From NCBI GenBank assembly GCA_903772945.1, contig CAICTM010000352.1:1-64000 (forward strand): a stretch of 64,000 nucleotides of DNA, read 5' to 3'. A model generated the notes under the pieces. That model was not told where the DNA came from and ran no database searches. It was given only the letters and a program-made list of their open reading frames with translations. Positions 21,239-31,948 of the stretch are shown piece after piece. Within the stretch, counting starts at the first letter, position 1, and each line of letters begins with the position of its first letter. The position numbers and the translations under genes were made by a program. The DNA is from Seminavis robusta. Its lineage: Eukaryota > Bacillariophyta > Bacillariophyceae > Naviculales > Naviculaceae.

Positions 21239-24200
21239 ATGATGAAGGTCCTCTTGTACACATTGGCATGCCTTGCCTTGCTCTTGGTCCCTGGTGTTAG
21301 GGCTACAAATGTACCTTGTACGGACAATGCCTGGTGTATCGACAACTTGCATCACAGCTCCGAGTGCGTCGACGGCTTCTGCTCCAATCCGTTCTATCAA
21401 AAGGGGTGTCTTGCGCAGCGTGTTCCCAACTGGCATCGCGTCAGGACTTGCAACTCGGAAGACCCACCCGATGCTGTCGCTAAGGGATATTGCCAAGTGT
21501 CTGCCTTTGACTACCCCGAGATCAGGATTCACGCTCAGAATTGGGAATCGAGCTTCTTTGGGACATGGATCTTGACCATCCTGTTAAGTGAGCTACTGGA
21601 TGTGCCAGTGTCGGTCGAAGCGGGCGTGGTGGACACGCACGTCCACTTGTACGATATGATGTCTCGCATCGAGTACGGGTCCAACGCGGACTGGGGGGGC
21701 ACCATGCGCAACGCCCTAGCGACGAATGGAGATTGCCGTCCTTATGCCAACACTGGCAGCAGCGACAATCCCGAAGAGTACCAGCCGTGTTCTCACGTCA
21801 TGCCAGAGACGTGGATCGGTGCCCTCGGTCGGGCGGGAGATGTCTTTGAAACGGGTGTGGCCGAGAAACCCATGGCATTGGGAGCTCTTGGCGGCGACTA
21901 CTGGTATGTCCCAAAGTTTACGGGTGCACGGTATCCTGAATTCCTCAGTTACGTTGGCCTGCAGGGTGATGAAGCCCGAAAGAAGCTGGCAGACATCTTC
22001 AAGAGGCCAGCGACCTGGAAGGACTACTGCGACGAGGTCTCGGAGAGCAATTGCCAAGAAGACGATGGTGTCGCTACGCGCCCTCCCGAGACTGAAGACG
22101 AAGAGATGGCAATGTTTGCGGAAGGAGAATACACGGGTCACTTTCGCAAAACGGATGCCAACGACTGCGTCAAGTACCCGCACAATTGCACAGGCCATTT
22201 TGCCGACTACCCGTAAGTTCAGCGTTTGCTTCACTGCCCTGACATGACATGACCTGGTCCAGCTACATACGGTACCAGTAGTTAGTGGAACTCAACCTCT
22301 CTTCCTGTCGTCTATTCATTCATGCCTGTGTCTCTTTCAGTTGCGGTTGGACCACACCCGCGCAACAGCAGGCTTACCACCTAGACATTGGGCTGGAAGT
22401 TGTGACCACTTACACGTACTCCCAGCTTGTGCAAATTTGGGCCGCTGCAAATGCCACGCAGAGTGATGTGATGGTCTTCTGGTGGGAACCAGACAGCATG
22501 CCACAGCTCTATTATGGAACGGATGCACAGCACACTCGTGTTTCCCTGCCACAGCCGACCCAAACATGCTACGACAATCGAGCCAATGCCGCTGACCGAT
22601 GTGGCGATGACTATGAGAAGAGAATTGGTTCGCCTCTTGGCGACTGTGACACGGCTCCCCAATCACTGAAAAAGGTCGTTTCCACAACGGTTCGCGACAT
22701 GTCACAAAACCCGGAGATACCCGAAGAGTTGTGGAGTCCAGCATTCGAGGCCATTTCAGCATATGAAATCTCAACCCTGCAACTGCAAGACATTTTCGAA
22801 TTGTGGTATGGCAAGAATCTAGACCGATGGGGTTACGATCCAAGGGATGCAGTCTGCGAATGGATTGTGGATAACTTGGAGTTGGTGCAATCGTTTGCGC
22901 CGCCAACACATCCCAGGAAGATACAAGAAGCGCCTGCGGAGAGCCTCGCTCTGGCAGCCCAAGGGCTTAGTTACTTCATGATGGCAGTCTTGGTCGTGAC
23001 AATGGGCTTGACATGGTTGTGGAGGTCGAAAGCTACTATATGCATCGCTCAGCTTGAGTGCATACTGATATTGGAGATTGGCTTGTTCTTGGTGGCGGGA
23101 GCTGCACTTGCATCCGCAATATCACCGTCGGATGCCTCTTGTCAAGCAGTACCCTGGCTGGCCAACATTGGGTACTGTCTGGTGCTGATCCCAACAGTCG
23201 CCAGGGTAGATGCCATCATTCGATTGTCGGCTGCGGGGAAACACATGCAACATCTCCGGCTTTCCCAGAAGGTGCTCTTTGGTACCGTTGGTTTGGGCGT
23301 TTTGGTGGCAGCAACGTACTGCGTGATCTGGACCGTCGTTGATCCTAGATCGATAGCTTTCCAATACCAAGTGCTTGGCGAAGAGAACGAATTCGGAGAG
23401 AATCTTGTCAAAGAAACGGACTATTGCTCCTCAGAATCACTGGCCTGGTATGCAATCAGTGTTGCTTGGCCTGGGTGTTTGATTCTCTTTGGTCTGATTG
23501 TCAACTTCATGAACAGTCGAGCACCAGACGGTATCAACGACACAAAGGTGCTCTCAGCGTTGCTCATTTCCCATTTCATCTTTGTGGTCTTGCGCGTTCT
23601 TGTTCTCAACCTCAATGGAGCGGTGAATGCAACAAGACTTGCTGATTACAGCAGCCTCGTTCTGTTGGGCGATTGTGCGGCAACGTTGATGATATTTGTC
23701 TTTCCCAAAGTGTTGGGGAAGAGTGGAGCTTACGATACCAAGGACCCTCTCCCTGATATCTTTCTTAGCTCATCCATTATGAATGCCGAGATTGTTGGTT
23801 TTGCTGGGTGGAGCAGTGTGAGAGAGCCAGTCCAAATCTTCAAGTTCTTGGAGAGAATGTGGTGTGAATTCGACTCGATTGCCAAAAAGCACTCGGTCTT
23901 CAAGGTCGATTCTGGCTCCGATACTTATGGTGCGCTGGCCTCTTCTGGATCTGTGTGACTAACTGTTTTGAAGCCTGTAACTGATTCATTGTCTTTTACT
24001 GCCTATATTCCTCATTTCAGTTGCTGCAACTGGTATACCTCGAAAGCAAAGCGACCATGCCGAAAAGCTGGCTTTGTTCGGAGCCGAATGCTTGGCTCGT
24101 TTTTACGAGTTGGCGCAAGAGCTCGAGGTGCAGTTCGGCCCAGACACGAGTGATTTGGAGGTATGTTCTAGAGGTTATGTGAAGTCGACGGTTCGTAGAG

Positions 24201-26520
24201 GCAACGTCAGTCCACTCACTGGCATTGTTGTCCACAGCTCCGCATCGGAATACACAGTGGAAAGGTTACGGGAGGGTATCTTCAGGGTATGAGTACGCGG
24301 TTCAATCTGTTTGGTGAAACGTGTAACACAGCCAATGATATGGGGGCAAGCAGCGAAGCCGGTCGAATCCAGGTTTCTGAATATACTGCTAGACTCCTTA
24401 CGAATGCCGGGAAGAAACATTGGCTGGCACAAAGGGATGGAAGTGTGTCCTCTAGAGTTGGTCAATCGGAAGTCACAACGTATTGGTGCAGACCTGACAA
24501 TCACCGCGAGAATCAGAATCTTTCGCCCACCGCAGAGGCTGACCTCGAAAGAGGTACCATCGGAGGCCTTCGGAACATTACCAACGAGAAATCAGCTGCT
24601 GAGAAGCGCCGTCGGTTGGTGGAGTGGAACGTTCAGGTTCTCCTCAACCTGCTGAAAGAAGTTGTCCGAAGCAAACAACACCAAGCTGCGGTGAGGAAGC
24701 AAAAGTCACGTGCACAAGGAACACTATTATCGTCAGCCAGCATTGTCTCATCTCCGATGACAAGCAGTAAAGCTGATTCTTCCGATGATAGCAGTTGTGA
24801 CCTCACCCGGCCACTGGATGGCGTGAAAGAGGTGGTGGACTTCCCCGAGTTCAGTAGGCGGAAGGCAAGGCTTCAGAAAGGCCGTAGCACTGTGTTCATC
24901 CCGCAGGTGGTTGTGGACCAACTCCATGAATACGTCACCTGCATATCTGATCTGTACAAAGACAACCCCTTCCATTCATTTGATCATGCCTCTCATGTTG
25001 TCATGGCAACTCTGAAGTATACGAATCGAATCATTTCAGCCTCTGAGTTACAGGAGGACAATGACGATGCCATGTCATCTGGCAATGGCCCAACAGCAGC
25101 CCAAGTCCACGACCACACCTATGGAATCTCCAGGCAAGCCAGCTGTTCTTCATGTGTTCTGTTCCTATGTTTTCTGGCCAGCTCTCACAAAATTTTGTTC
25201 CTCTGTCTGCAGTGATCCCTTGACCCACTTCTCCTTTGTATTTTCCGCACTGATTCATGACGTGGACCACCCTGGCGTCCCAAACCAACAATTCTGCAAA
25301 GAAGACCCCGAATTAGCAAATCTTTACTTCCAACGATCTTTAGCAGAACAGAACTCATTCGACTTGTCGTGGAATCTGCTGCAAGAGTCTCGCTTCTCTG
25401 ACCTCCGCAAGTGCCTCTTTGCAAACAGAGGAGAGCAAAAGCGTTTCCGACAACTTGTCATCAACCAAGTAATGGCCACCGACCTCGGAGACCTTGAATT
25501 GAAAAATCTTCGGCAGGGACGATGGGAGAAAGCCTTTGCTGCACAGGATTATCCTGGAGACCAAAAGATTGACAGCATAGTGCAACAGGTAGAATCCCGG
25601 AACCGAAAGGCAACCAGTAAGTCAAACATTGTCTTCATTCAACTTTGAAAGCCGATGGAAGTTGAAGAAAACATCTAACCATCCTACATTAGTCGTCATT
25701 GAGCACTTGATTCAAGCCAGTGATGTTTCACACACAGTAAGTGGCAACTGCTGTTTCGCTTTTGGAGGAGAGGCTTTGTAGTGGTATCTTTGGTTCACAA
25801 GTATACTTTGCCTTGTTCTTCATTTCTCAGATGCAACATTGGGAGATCTACCGTGAATGGAATGTAAGTGATCTTGTTGGGATAATTAGGTGCATTGGGC
25901 TTCATGTTGCAATGCTCATCACAACCAATCCTTTCATTAACAGGAGAAGCTCTTTATGGAGATGTACGCCGCGCATCGCAATGGCCGTGCCTCTAAGGAC
26001 CCAAGTGATTTCTGGTATGAAGGGGAACTGGGCTTCTTTGACTTCTACGTTGTTCCACTCTCGAAGAAGCTAAATGAATGTGGTGTCTTTGGTATTTCGT
26101 GCGATGAGGTGAGATTTTGTTCTGTTGAACGTTGAGTGTCGTATGCAAGTGCTGAACAAAGATACAATGTCTGACCTTGGTCATTGCTTGCAGAATCTGA
26201 GCTACGCATCCTCAAATCGTGACCTGTGGGTCAAGCGAGGAAAGCAAGCAACGGAAGAGATGAGGAAGAAAGCTGAAGCACTGTGGGGAAACAGCGGCAG
26301 CAGCAAGATTGATGTTGTGCAGGCTGCACCAGAGGCATACAAAGATGATACTACAACGGCGGAAATGGAAGGTTCGGGGTGGGGAATCAGCGGCAGCAGC
26401 AAGCTTGAGGTTTTGCAGGTTGAACCAGAGGCATTCAAAGAGGTTGAACCAGAGCCCTTCAGAGATGATGATGCAACGACAACTCCGGAGGGCCACATGG
26501 AATGTTCGGGGTGGTTGTAG
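21239..26520 (+). CDS. Receptor: ligand-binding domain, class C 7TM, class III cyclase domain, phosphodiesterase
   Basis: Nine exons: 21239-22212, 22341-23929, 24021-24160, 24238-25133, 25213-25616, 25693-25736, 25831-25863, 25944-26108, 26194-26520. They join in phase to 1523 residues. The order is a signal peptide; a Cys-rich EGF-like segment; a periplasmic-binding-like ectodomain reminiscent of glycine-betaine binding proteins; seven hydrophobic helices (about 530-780) ending in VFPKVLG, as in class C GPCRs; a class III nucleotide cyclase domain (about 800-960); and a PDEase_I domain. The phosphodiesterase keeps NPFHSFDHASH (His1147, His1151), LIHDVDHPG (His1215, Asp1216) and QASDVSHT (Asp1345). 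The tail has two SGSSK repeats. The cyclase has Glu808 for the first metal Asp and Asp935 for the transition-state Arg, so synthesis of cyclic nucleotide is doubtful. Intron 4 is GC-AG. Probably a plasma-membrane sensor that controls cyclic-nucleotide turnover. Confidence 0.93.
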
Positions 26521-27740
26521 GGGAGGCCTCCTGAAGAGGATGTTGTACTTGGCAATAGTACTTCCTAGAGCTAAGACTACTCTATGAATCGTTTTATTTC
26601 ATGACCTGTCCAGCTACATGTACGGTAGGGTATTAGCCCAGGACGTTTGTGGGACCCCAGGCACCATGATTTCGCTCACTCGTCGGGCTCACGTTTCTTG
26701 AGAACTCTAAATTCAAACTTCTTCTTGCTGTACGTATGCCCAGTCAGCTCTTCTTTGTCCTCACCAGCACTCCTCTCGTAGCAATATTGCACATCGGCCA
26801 GTCGAGCCTGCCAAAGACAAAGGTGGGCACCGTGCCGTTTCAGCATTGCATGTACCGTACCGTTAATCTACATTTATCACCATTTTGGTGGCATTGCCAG
26901 CAAAGACTAGCTAGCTCGTCTGGCATGACAGTAGGAGCATGCGTTTCGCCGCTGCTATAATGACGTTCACAAGTGTGGATTCCACACCTGTTACAGTGCT
27001 CACCGTGGTGCTGGCAAATGCCAAACTGACACAGAGGCGAACATGGTGCTTGTCACGCGAGGCCCTTGACAGTCACTGACGACGGTATTCACCAAGATTG
27101 TTAGGGCACACTGTACAGTTCGCCGTTGCTTGGACCCAATGTCAGCACTAGCAAATTCGGCAATCACCTTCAACGACTCGACTCGGTTCGACTTGATTGG
27201 AAGGTCCAAAAGATGCGTCGATTCAATTCCTGCTTTTTGGCTTTCGCAATTCGCAATGACATCGTCTGTTGCTGGCAGCAGCGCAAACAGTACTGTACCG
27301 GTATACACCTCAGCTGTCTCACGAAATGGAGCAACCGATTTCTATTCTTCTTGGGAGGTGAGGGCAATGTGTTGAGGTGGACGGCAGTGAATGATGAGGA
27401 AGCGTTCGGTGGCAAGGGAACCAGACCACGCTTCGGAACGTGGAAAATGACGGGTTCCACTCTATTCGTGAATTAATTCTTGCCACCACGGACCATCACC
27501 ACAAGGGACAAGCGGCAACAACAGCACCAGCCAGACATCACAAACATCGACTTCCTGTTACCAGACTGGTACTTGTCGAGGCATCGAACGCAATCGCCCT
27601 ACTCTAGCTGCTGACTAGCGATCCAATAGTGTGACTGTTTTCAGGCCTGACGTTTCTCACAAGAGATCCCGCTTTTTCGCTCTACCTTTTCTACGGTAAA
27701 TACCCAACAATTAATTGAGGACCCCGCATAACAGAACAGA
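26521..27740. other. Intergenic
   Basis: 1.2 kb between the receptor and the PP6 gene. Frames at 26736-26960 and on both strands at 27000-27476 lack recognisable features. No repeat beyond CTAG palindromes near 26905. Confidence 0.5.
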
Positions 27741-28842
27741 ATGGGCCTCAACGTGGATGAGTGCATCGAGACGCTGAAATCGGGCGAATGCGTGAGCGAG
27801 AGTTCCCTGCGACTCCTGTGTCAATACGTGTCTGAGCTTTTGATGGAAGAAAGCAATGTCCAGCCTGTGCTGAGTCCAGTAACGATTGTGGGAGATTTGC
27901 ACGGCCAATTCTTTGATTTGCTCAATCTGCTGCGTGTGGGGGGATGGCCTCCCGATACCTCGTACATTTTTCTGGGAGACTTTGTCGATCGTGGACACAA
28001 CAGTGTGGAAACTCTCAGTTTATTGCTCTGTCTGAAATTGAAATATCCCGGTCATGTCACCTTATTGAGAGGAAATCATGAGGTATGTACTGTCCTATAT
28101 ACCCTTTTTGACTGCATGTCGGTGTATTGGATGGATGTGGTTTTCTCACCTTATCTATCTTATTTATCTATATCTATTATTGGTATTACAAAAGAGTCGT
28201 CAAATTACACAAGTCTATGGTTTCTACGACGAGTGTTTACGAAAGTACGGCAATGCATCCGTGTGGAGACATTGTGTGCAATGCTTTGATACCTTTGGTC
28301 TCGCCGCCTTGATTGACGAACAGGTACTCTGTGTCCACGGAGGACTCTCCCCGGATGTACGAACATTAGATCAAGTCCGGGCCATTGATCGCAATCAAGA
28401 AATTCCTCACGAAGGAGCATTTTGTGATTTGGTCTGGAGTGATCCCGACGATATTTCTGGAGCCTGGCAATTGAGTCCTCGAGGAGCCGGATATTTATTT
28501 GGACAACGCGTCACGGACGAATTTCATCACGTCAACAATTTACAACTCATGGCACGAGCGCATCAATTGGTATTGGAAGGACGCAAGTATCATTTTGACA
28601 AACGATTGGTCACCGTGTGGTCGGCACCCAATTATTGTTATCGGTGTGGAAATGTCGCTGCCATTTTGGAAATTGGGGGAGACAACGCCCATACTACTAA
28701 TAACCCGGAAGAAGACGGACCAGGTTCCGAAGGATTTGAAGGATCCATTCGACAACGATTCAAGTTCTTTCGAGACACAGAACAGTCAGTTTATGGGCCC
28801 AAGGGAGAAACCAGAGCACAGCTGGTTCCTTACTTTTTGTAG
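27741..28842 (+). CDS. PPP6C: PP6-type serine/threonine protein phosphatase catalytic subunit
   Basis: Two exons, 27741-28082 and 28195-28842, encode 329 residues. The 112 bp intron begins GTATGT and splits GNHE from [14 protein letters not shown]. All PPP-family signatures are present: GDLHGQ, GDFVDRG and LLRGNHE, plus the late metal and phosphate ligands in RAHQLV and [12 protein letters not shown]. The N terminus SNVQPV and the [18 protein letters not shown] block are closest to PP6, and the C terminus VPYFL is like the TPYFL end of PP6 rather than the DYFL of PP2A and PP4. That conserved tail is where PP2A-like phosphatases are methylated. A 25-residue acidic insert (about [14 protein letters not shown]) before the tail is unusual. 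Cytosolic or nuclear. Confidence 0.95.
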
Positions 28843-28972
28843 TAAAATACTGTATCACTCCTCATTTCTTTGTAATACTCCAACCACCCACGAATCTACA
28901 CGCGATGTTCAATGTATGTATCTAGATCTTCTATTAGAATCTATTACAACCTTAGCTACGTAGCCACCTTTG

Positions 28973-31381
28973 CTACATTACTCCTCCTAGCTCTCGCGTC
29001 CAGTAGCGCTCCGCATCCGGCGGTGTCCTCATCCAATTGATGCTGCACTCCTCACTCTCCTTGACGACATCCAACTCACTACGGAGCCTTTCAAAAGCTT
29101 CGCTCGCCACTTCAAACGAAGGGAACATAATTTCGCAACTCGTAGGAACCGCTCGTTGACTGCCCCTGTGAACGTTCGTGCTGCTAATATCCAAACTCAC
29201 ATACAGCCCCGGATTGAGCAATTGGCTCAAACTGTATTCCACATCCATACCAGTGCGTTTCTTCTTGTCGTCGTCGTCGTCATCATCATCATTCATGTGA
29301 TCAATGTACAAACGCGTCATGTCCTTGGCGCGGATACTGCGGACCGAGTGGCCCCTTACAATCATGCCAAATATCCGCAGCGCATCCTGCGAGGCAACCC
29401 GAGCACCTTCTTCCTCGGCAAACGACAGCATGCCGTATACGGGAGTTCGTGGACGCGTCCATCTACCACCCCGTCGTTGCTTGCGCGCCTGTTTGGCCAG
29501 CATTCGTCGCTTGGTGGCCGTCAAAGGCCCCGGGTCTAAAGCCGGTCGTTGATTGAAAATCTCCACGTGCTCCAAAGTCCCGCATCGAGAAAACAGTTCC
29601 GTCACTTCGGTCTCCGTAATGTCAATGGGTAGATTGTCAATAAACACGGTTGTGTCGTGGTGAAAGGGATACTCTTTGTCTCCGCCATGATGTAGTTGGT
29701 GATCGATGGCTACGGTATCAAACACGAGGTGAACTCGCTGCCATTTCTTGGCGGCTCTCTTTTTCTTTTTGGGGTGCGGTTGACGTGTGTTCTCGTTTTC
29801 TTTGAGACTGGTAGCTACAAATTCCTCCATTATTTGCTCTGCCTCTTCTTCCTCTTCTGCGTCGTCGTCTTCAGCCTCTTCCTCGACAACATCACTGGAC
29901 ACGGACAAGCTAGCATCATAGGCAGCTTCCTCGTTCTTTGGCTTTGGCAAAGTCTTGTGCAACCTGCGATAGAGTGCCAGCATTCGGTCCACAAACTTTT
30001 CCTTGAACTTGTCCCATTCCTTTTTGGATTCCACCATTCGCGGTTCTTTGTAGGCGAAACTACTGTTGCCGTCCGTATCATCGTCATCAAAGTAAAAGAA
30101 TCGTGCAAATTCCGGAGCTACCAAGTGCACATGCCCCCCGAGTTTTTGATCGATGCGATTGAACAAGTTCTTGACATAGGTCTTGGTGGTGGAAGATTCA
30201 CTGCTGCTGCTATCATGATCAATGTACTTGGCCCAAAACTGCATCAAGGTTTCGTACCGGTGTGTTGGCAGTCGTTCGGCCAACACCAATGCCATTTCTC
30301 TGGCTTGTCGTTGCAATGTCTTCTCGTTTTGTGCTTGATGCAGCTTGGTCCGTATCTTGACGCTGCGTCCCAAGCGATCCCTGCTCCATACCATGACATT
30401 ATTATTGGTACCACTATCACTCGTATCATGGGAGGATGCTGCAAAGACTTTGTCCCGTGCATGGCGTAAAATGGAGGCCGTGTCACGTAGACGCCTCTCT
30501 TTTTGTTTGGCTGGCGAGGGGATGGATTGGGCCGGCCTGGCATGCAACGGTAGCAAATCCAGAAAGTTCATAATTTTGACTTGCATCCAATAAGCCGCTT
30601 GCTGTTCTGGCGTTCTCTTTTTCTTCTTCTTTTGTTTTTTGGACTGTTGATTGTGGTTGCTTTTCTTTCGTTTGCTGCTGTCTTCTTCGTCCCCTTCCTC
30701 GTCGTCGTCATCTTCTCGCTTTAACAAAACAGAATCCACCAATCGTTGTCGCTGTTTGGGCGTTTTGGCCTGTTCCAATTTGAACAAAAAGGCATCGATA
30801 GTATGGAGGACGGATACGGGTGCAATCTCTTCGAATAATTTCTCCAGTTCGGCATAAACCACCTTGTCAGGCGAACTATTCGATTTTTTTGCGTTCAGAC
30901 GTCGTTTGTTTTTCTTTTTTCGGTTGTTTGGACGCTTTTTCTTGGACTGGATGTTGTCTCGTTTGCTGTCCTTAGTGGTAGTGGAAGTTGTTGAATTACT
31001 ATCCTCGTCGTCATTCTCAAAACTCTTGTTAACTTGAAGGGCTTTCCTCCGAGATTTGGATGAATTTTCCGAGTCTGAAAAGTCAGATGATGAGAAATCG
31101 TCCTCCACTGATCCAACGTCATTATCATCTTGCACCAAAGACTGGGATATTTCTGGAGCATTGCTCGTGGATGCTGCAAAGGACCTCTTGGGGAAAGCAA
31201 GAAATGCAATCGGAGTCTGTCGAGCCGACGGTGGAATTGGGAGCTTCGTTTGGGGAAACGTGTGGCAGCTGCTCCCTTCTCTGAGGAGGTGACTTTCCCG
31301 TGCAGTGATCGACCTTTGCCATGCTCGTATCCACTGACTCCGTCTTGTGGTAGCTTTTCGGATGTTGCCAAGGCGATGCAT
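28973..31381 (-). CDS. RRM RNA-binding protein with mitochondrial-type presequence
   Basis: An intronless 802-residue protein that converges with the PP6 gene. The first 75 residues are rich in Arg, Ser and Thr and almost free of acidic residues (MHRLGNIRKATTRRSQWIR), as expected for a mitochondrial presequence. Charged low-complexity blocks follow: a Ser/Asp-rich stretch, a KKKRPNNRKKKNKRR basic patch and an acidic EEEAEDDDAEEEEEAE run. One RRM lies at about residues 573-690, with RNP2-like VFIDNLP and an RNP1-like VYGMLSF separated by a basic insert (KQARKQRRGGRW). A poly-Asp run and a conserved-looking C-terminal region complete it. It probably binds organellar RNA, but nucleolar or ribosome-assembly use is also possible given the charge pattern. 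No orthologue named. Confidence 0.78.
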   Translation of the reverse strand: MHRLGNIRKATTRRSQWIRAWQRSITARESHLLREGSSCHTFPQTKLPIPPSARQTPIAFLAFPKRSFAASTSNAPEISQSLVQDDNDVGSVEDDFSSSDFSDSENSSKSRRKALQVNKSFENDDEDSNSTTSTTTKDSKRDNIQSKKKRPNNRKKKNKRRLNAKKSNSSPDKVVYAELEKLFEEIAPVSVLHTIDAFLFKLEQAKTPKQRQRLVDSVLLKREDDDDEEGDEEDSSKRKKSNHNQQSKKQKKKKKRTPEQQAAYWMQVKIMNFLDLLPLHARPAQSIPSPAKQKERRLRDTASILRHARDKVFAASSHDTSDSGTNNNVMVWSRDRLGRSVKIRTKLHQAQNEKTLQRQAREMALVLAERLPTHRYETLMQFWAKYIDHDSSSSESSTTKTYVKNLFNRIDQKLGGHVHLVAPEFARFFYFDDDDTDGNSSFAYKEPRMVESKKEWDKFKEKFVDRMLALYRRLHKTLPKPKNEEAAYDASLSVSSDVVEEEAEDDDAEEEEEAEQIMEEFVATSLKENENTRQPHPKKKKRAAKKWQRVHLVFDTVAIDHQLHHGGDKEYPFHHDTTVFIDNLPIDITETEVTELFSRCGTLEHVEIFNQRPALDPGPLTATKRRMLAKQARKQRRGGRWTRPRTPVYGMLSFAEEEGARVASQDALRIFGMIVRGHSVRSIRAKDMTRLYIDHMNDDDDDDDDKKKRTGMDVEYSLSQLLNPGLYVSLDISSTNVHRGSQRAVPTSCEIMFPSFEVASEAFERLRSELDVVKESEECSINWMRTPPDAERYWTRELGGVM

Positions 31382-31948
31382 GGATGGATGGGTACAGAAA
31401 TAAATCAGCTTTGACCGAGATTGGCAGCGGACTGGACTGAAGCTGGCTATGATAGCTTACAACTGAAGACCACGATTGTACCTTGGACGAAGATTGTAAT
31501 CAAGTGCCGCACAATGGATGATTGACGAGGACCAGCCAATGGACGACAAAAGCAACAAAACAACATCCCAAAATCTTTGGTGGTTGGTGGCAATTGAGTG
31601 ACTCAGTCGAGTCACTCAGTCATGGATAACGCGTGACACGGCTCAGATTGTGTTGCAGATTCGGAGATTTTAATTTCTCCGAGGCGAACTTTTCTTCAGA
31701 CGCAAGTGTCCTCAATATTGATTTGGGCAACCAAACCAAGTTACCCAATCAGTGGGTCCATGGATGGGCGAGTCCGAGAAAAAGGGCGCCTACTCGCTAC
31801 CGTAGCTCCTAGCTAACCCATTGGATTATTCACTAGTAGATGAAAGGTGGCAGGGGGTGCAAACTTATGAGAAGATAAGGTGAAAGTTGGGACTGGGCCA
31901 GTTGGATCAGTACGACGGAGGGGGGCAAACTGGGGACCAGTGTAGGGC
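31382..31948. other. Intergenic upstream of the RRM gene
   Basis: No gene. Holds the palindromic site at 31595-31618 listed separately. Confidence 0.5.
31595..31618. promoter_or_regulatory. Inverted repeat with TGACTC half-sites, possible bZIP site
   Basis: Arms TGAGTGACTC and GAGTCACTCA are perfect 10 bp reverse complements around a 4 bp AGTC spacer. They include TGACTCA, the classical AP-1/GCN4-type bZIP core. The site lies about 215 bp upstream of the RRM gene start, which is a promoter-like distance. Function is inferred only from the motif. Confidence 0.4.

Noticed and set aside
27000-27476. Frames of about 100 residues on both strands upstream of PP6
   Set aside because: Mutually overlapping and without recognisable features.
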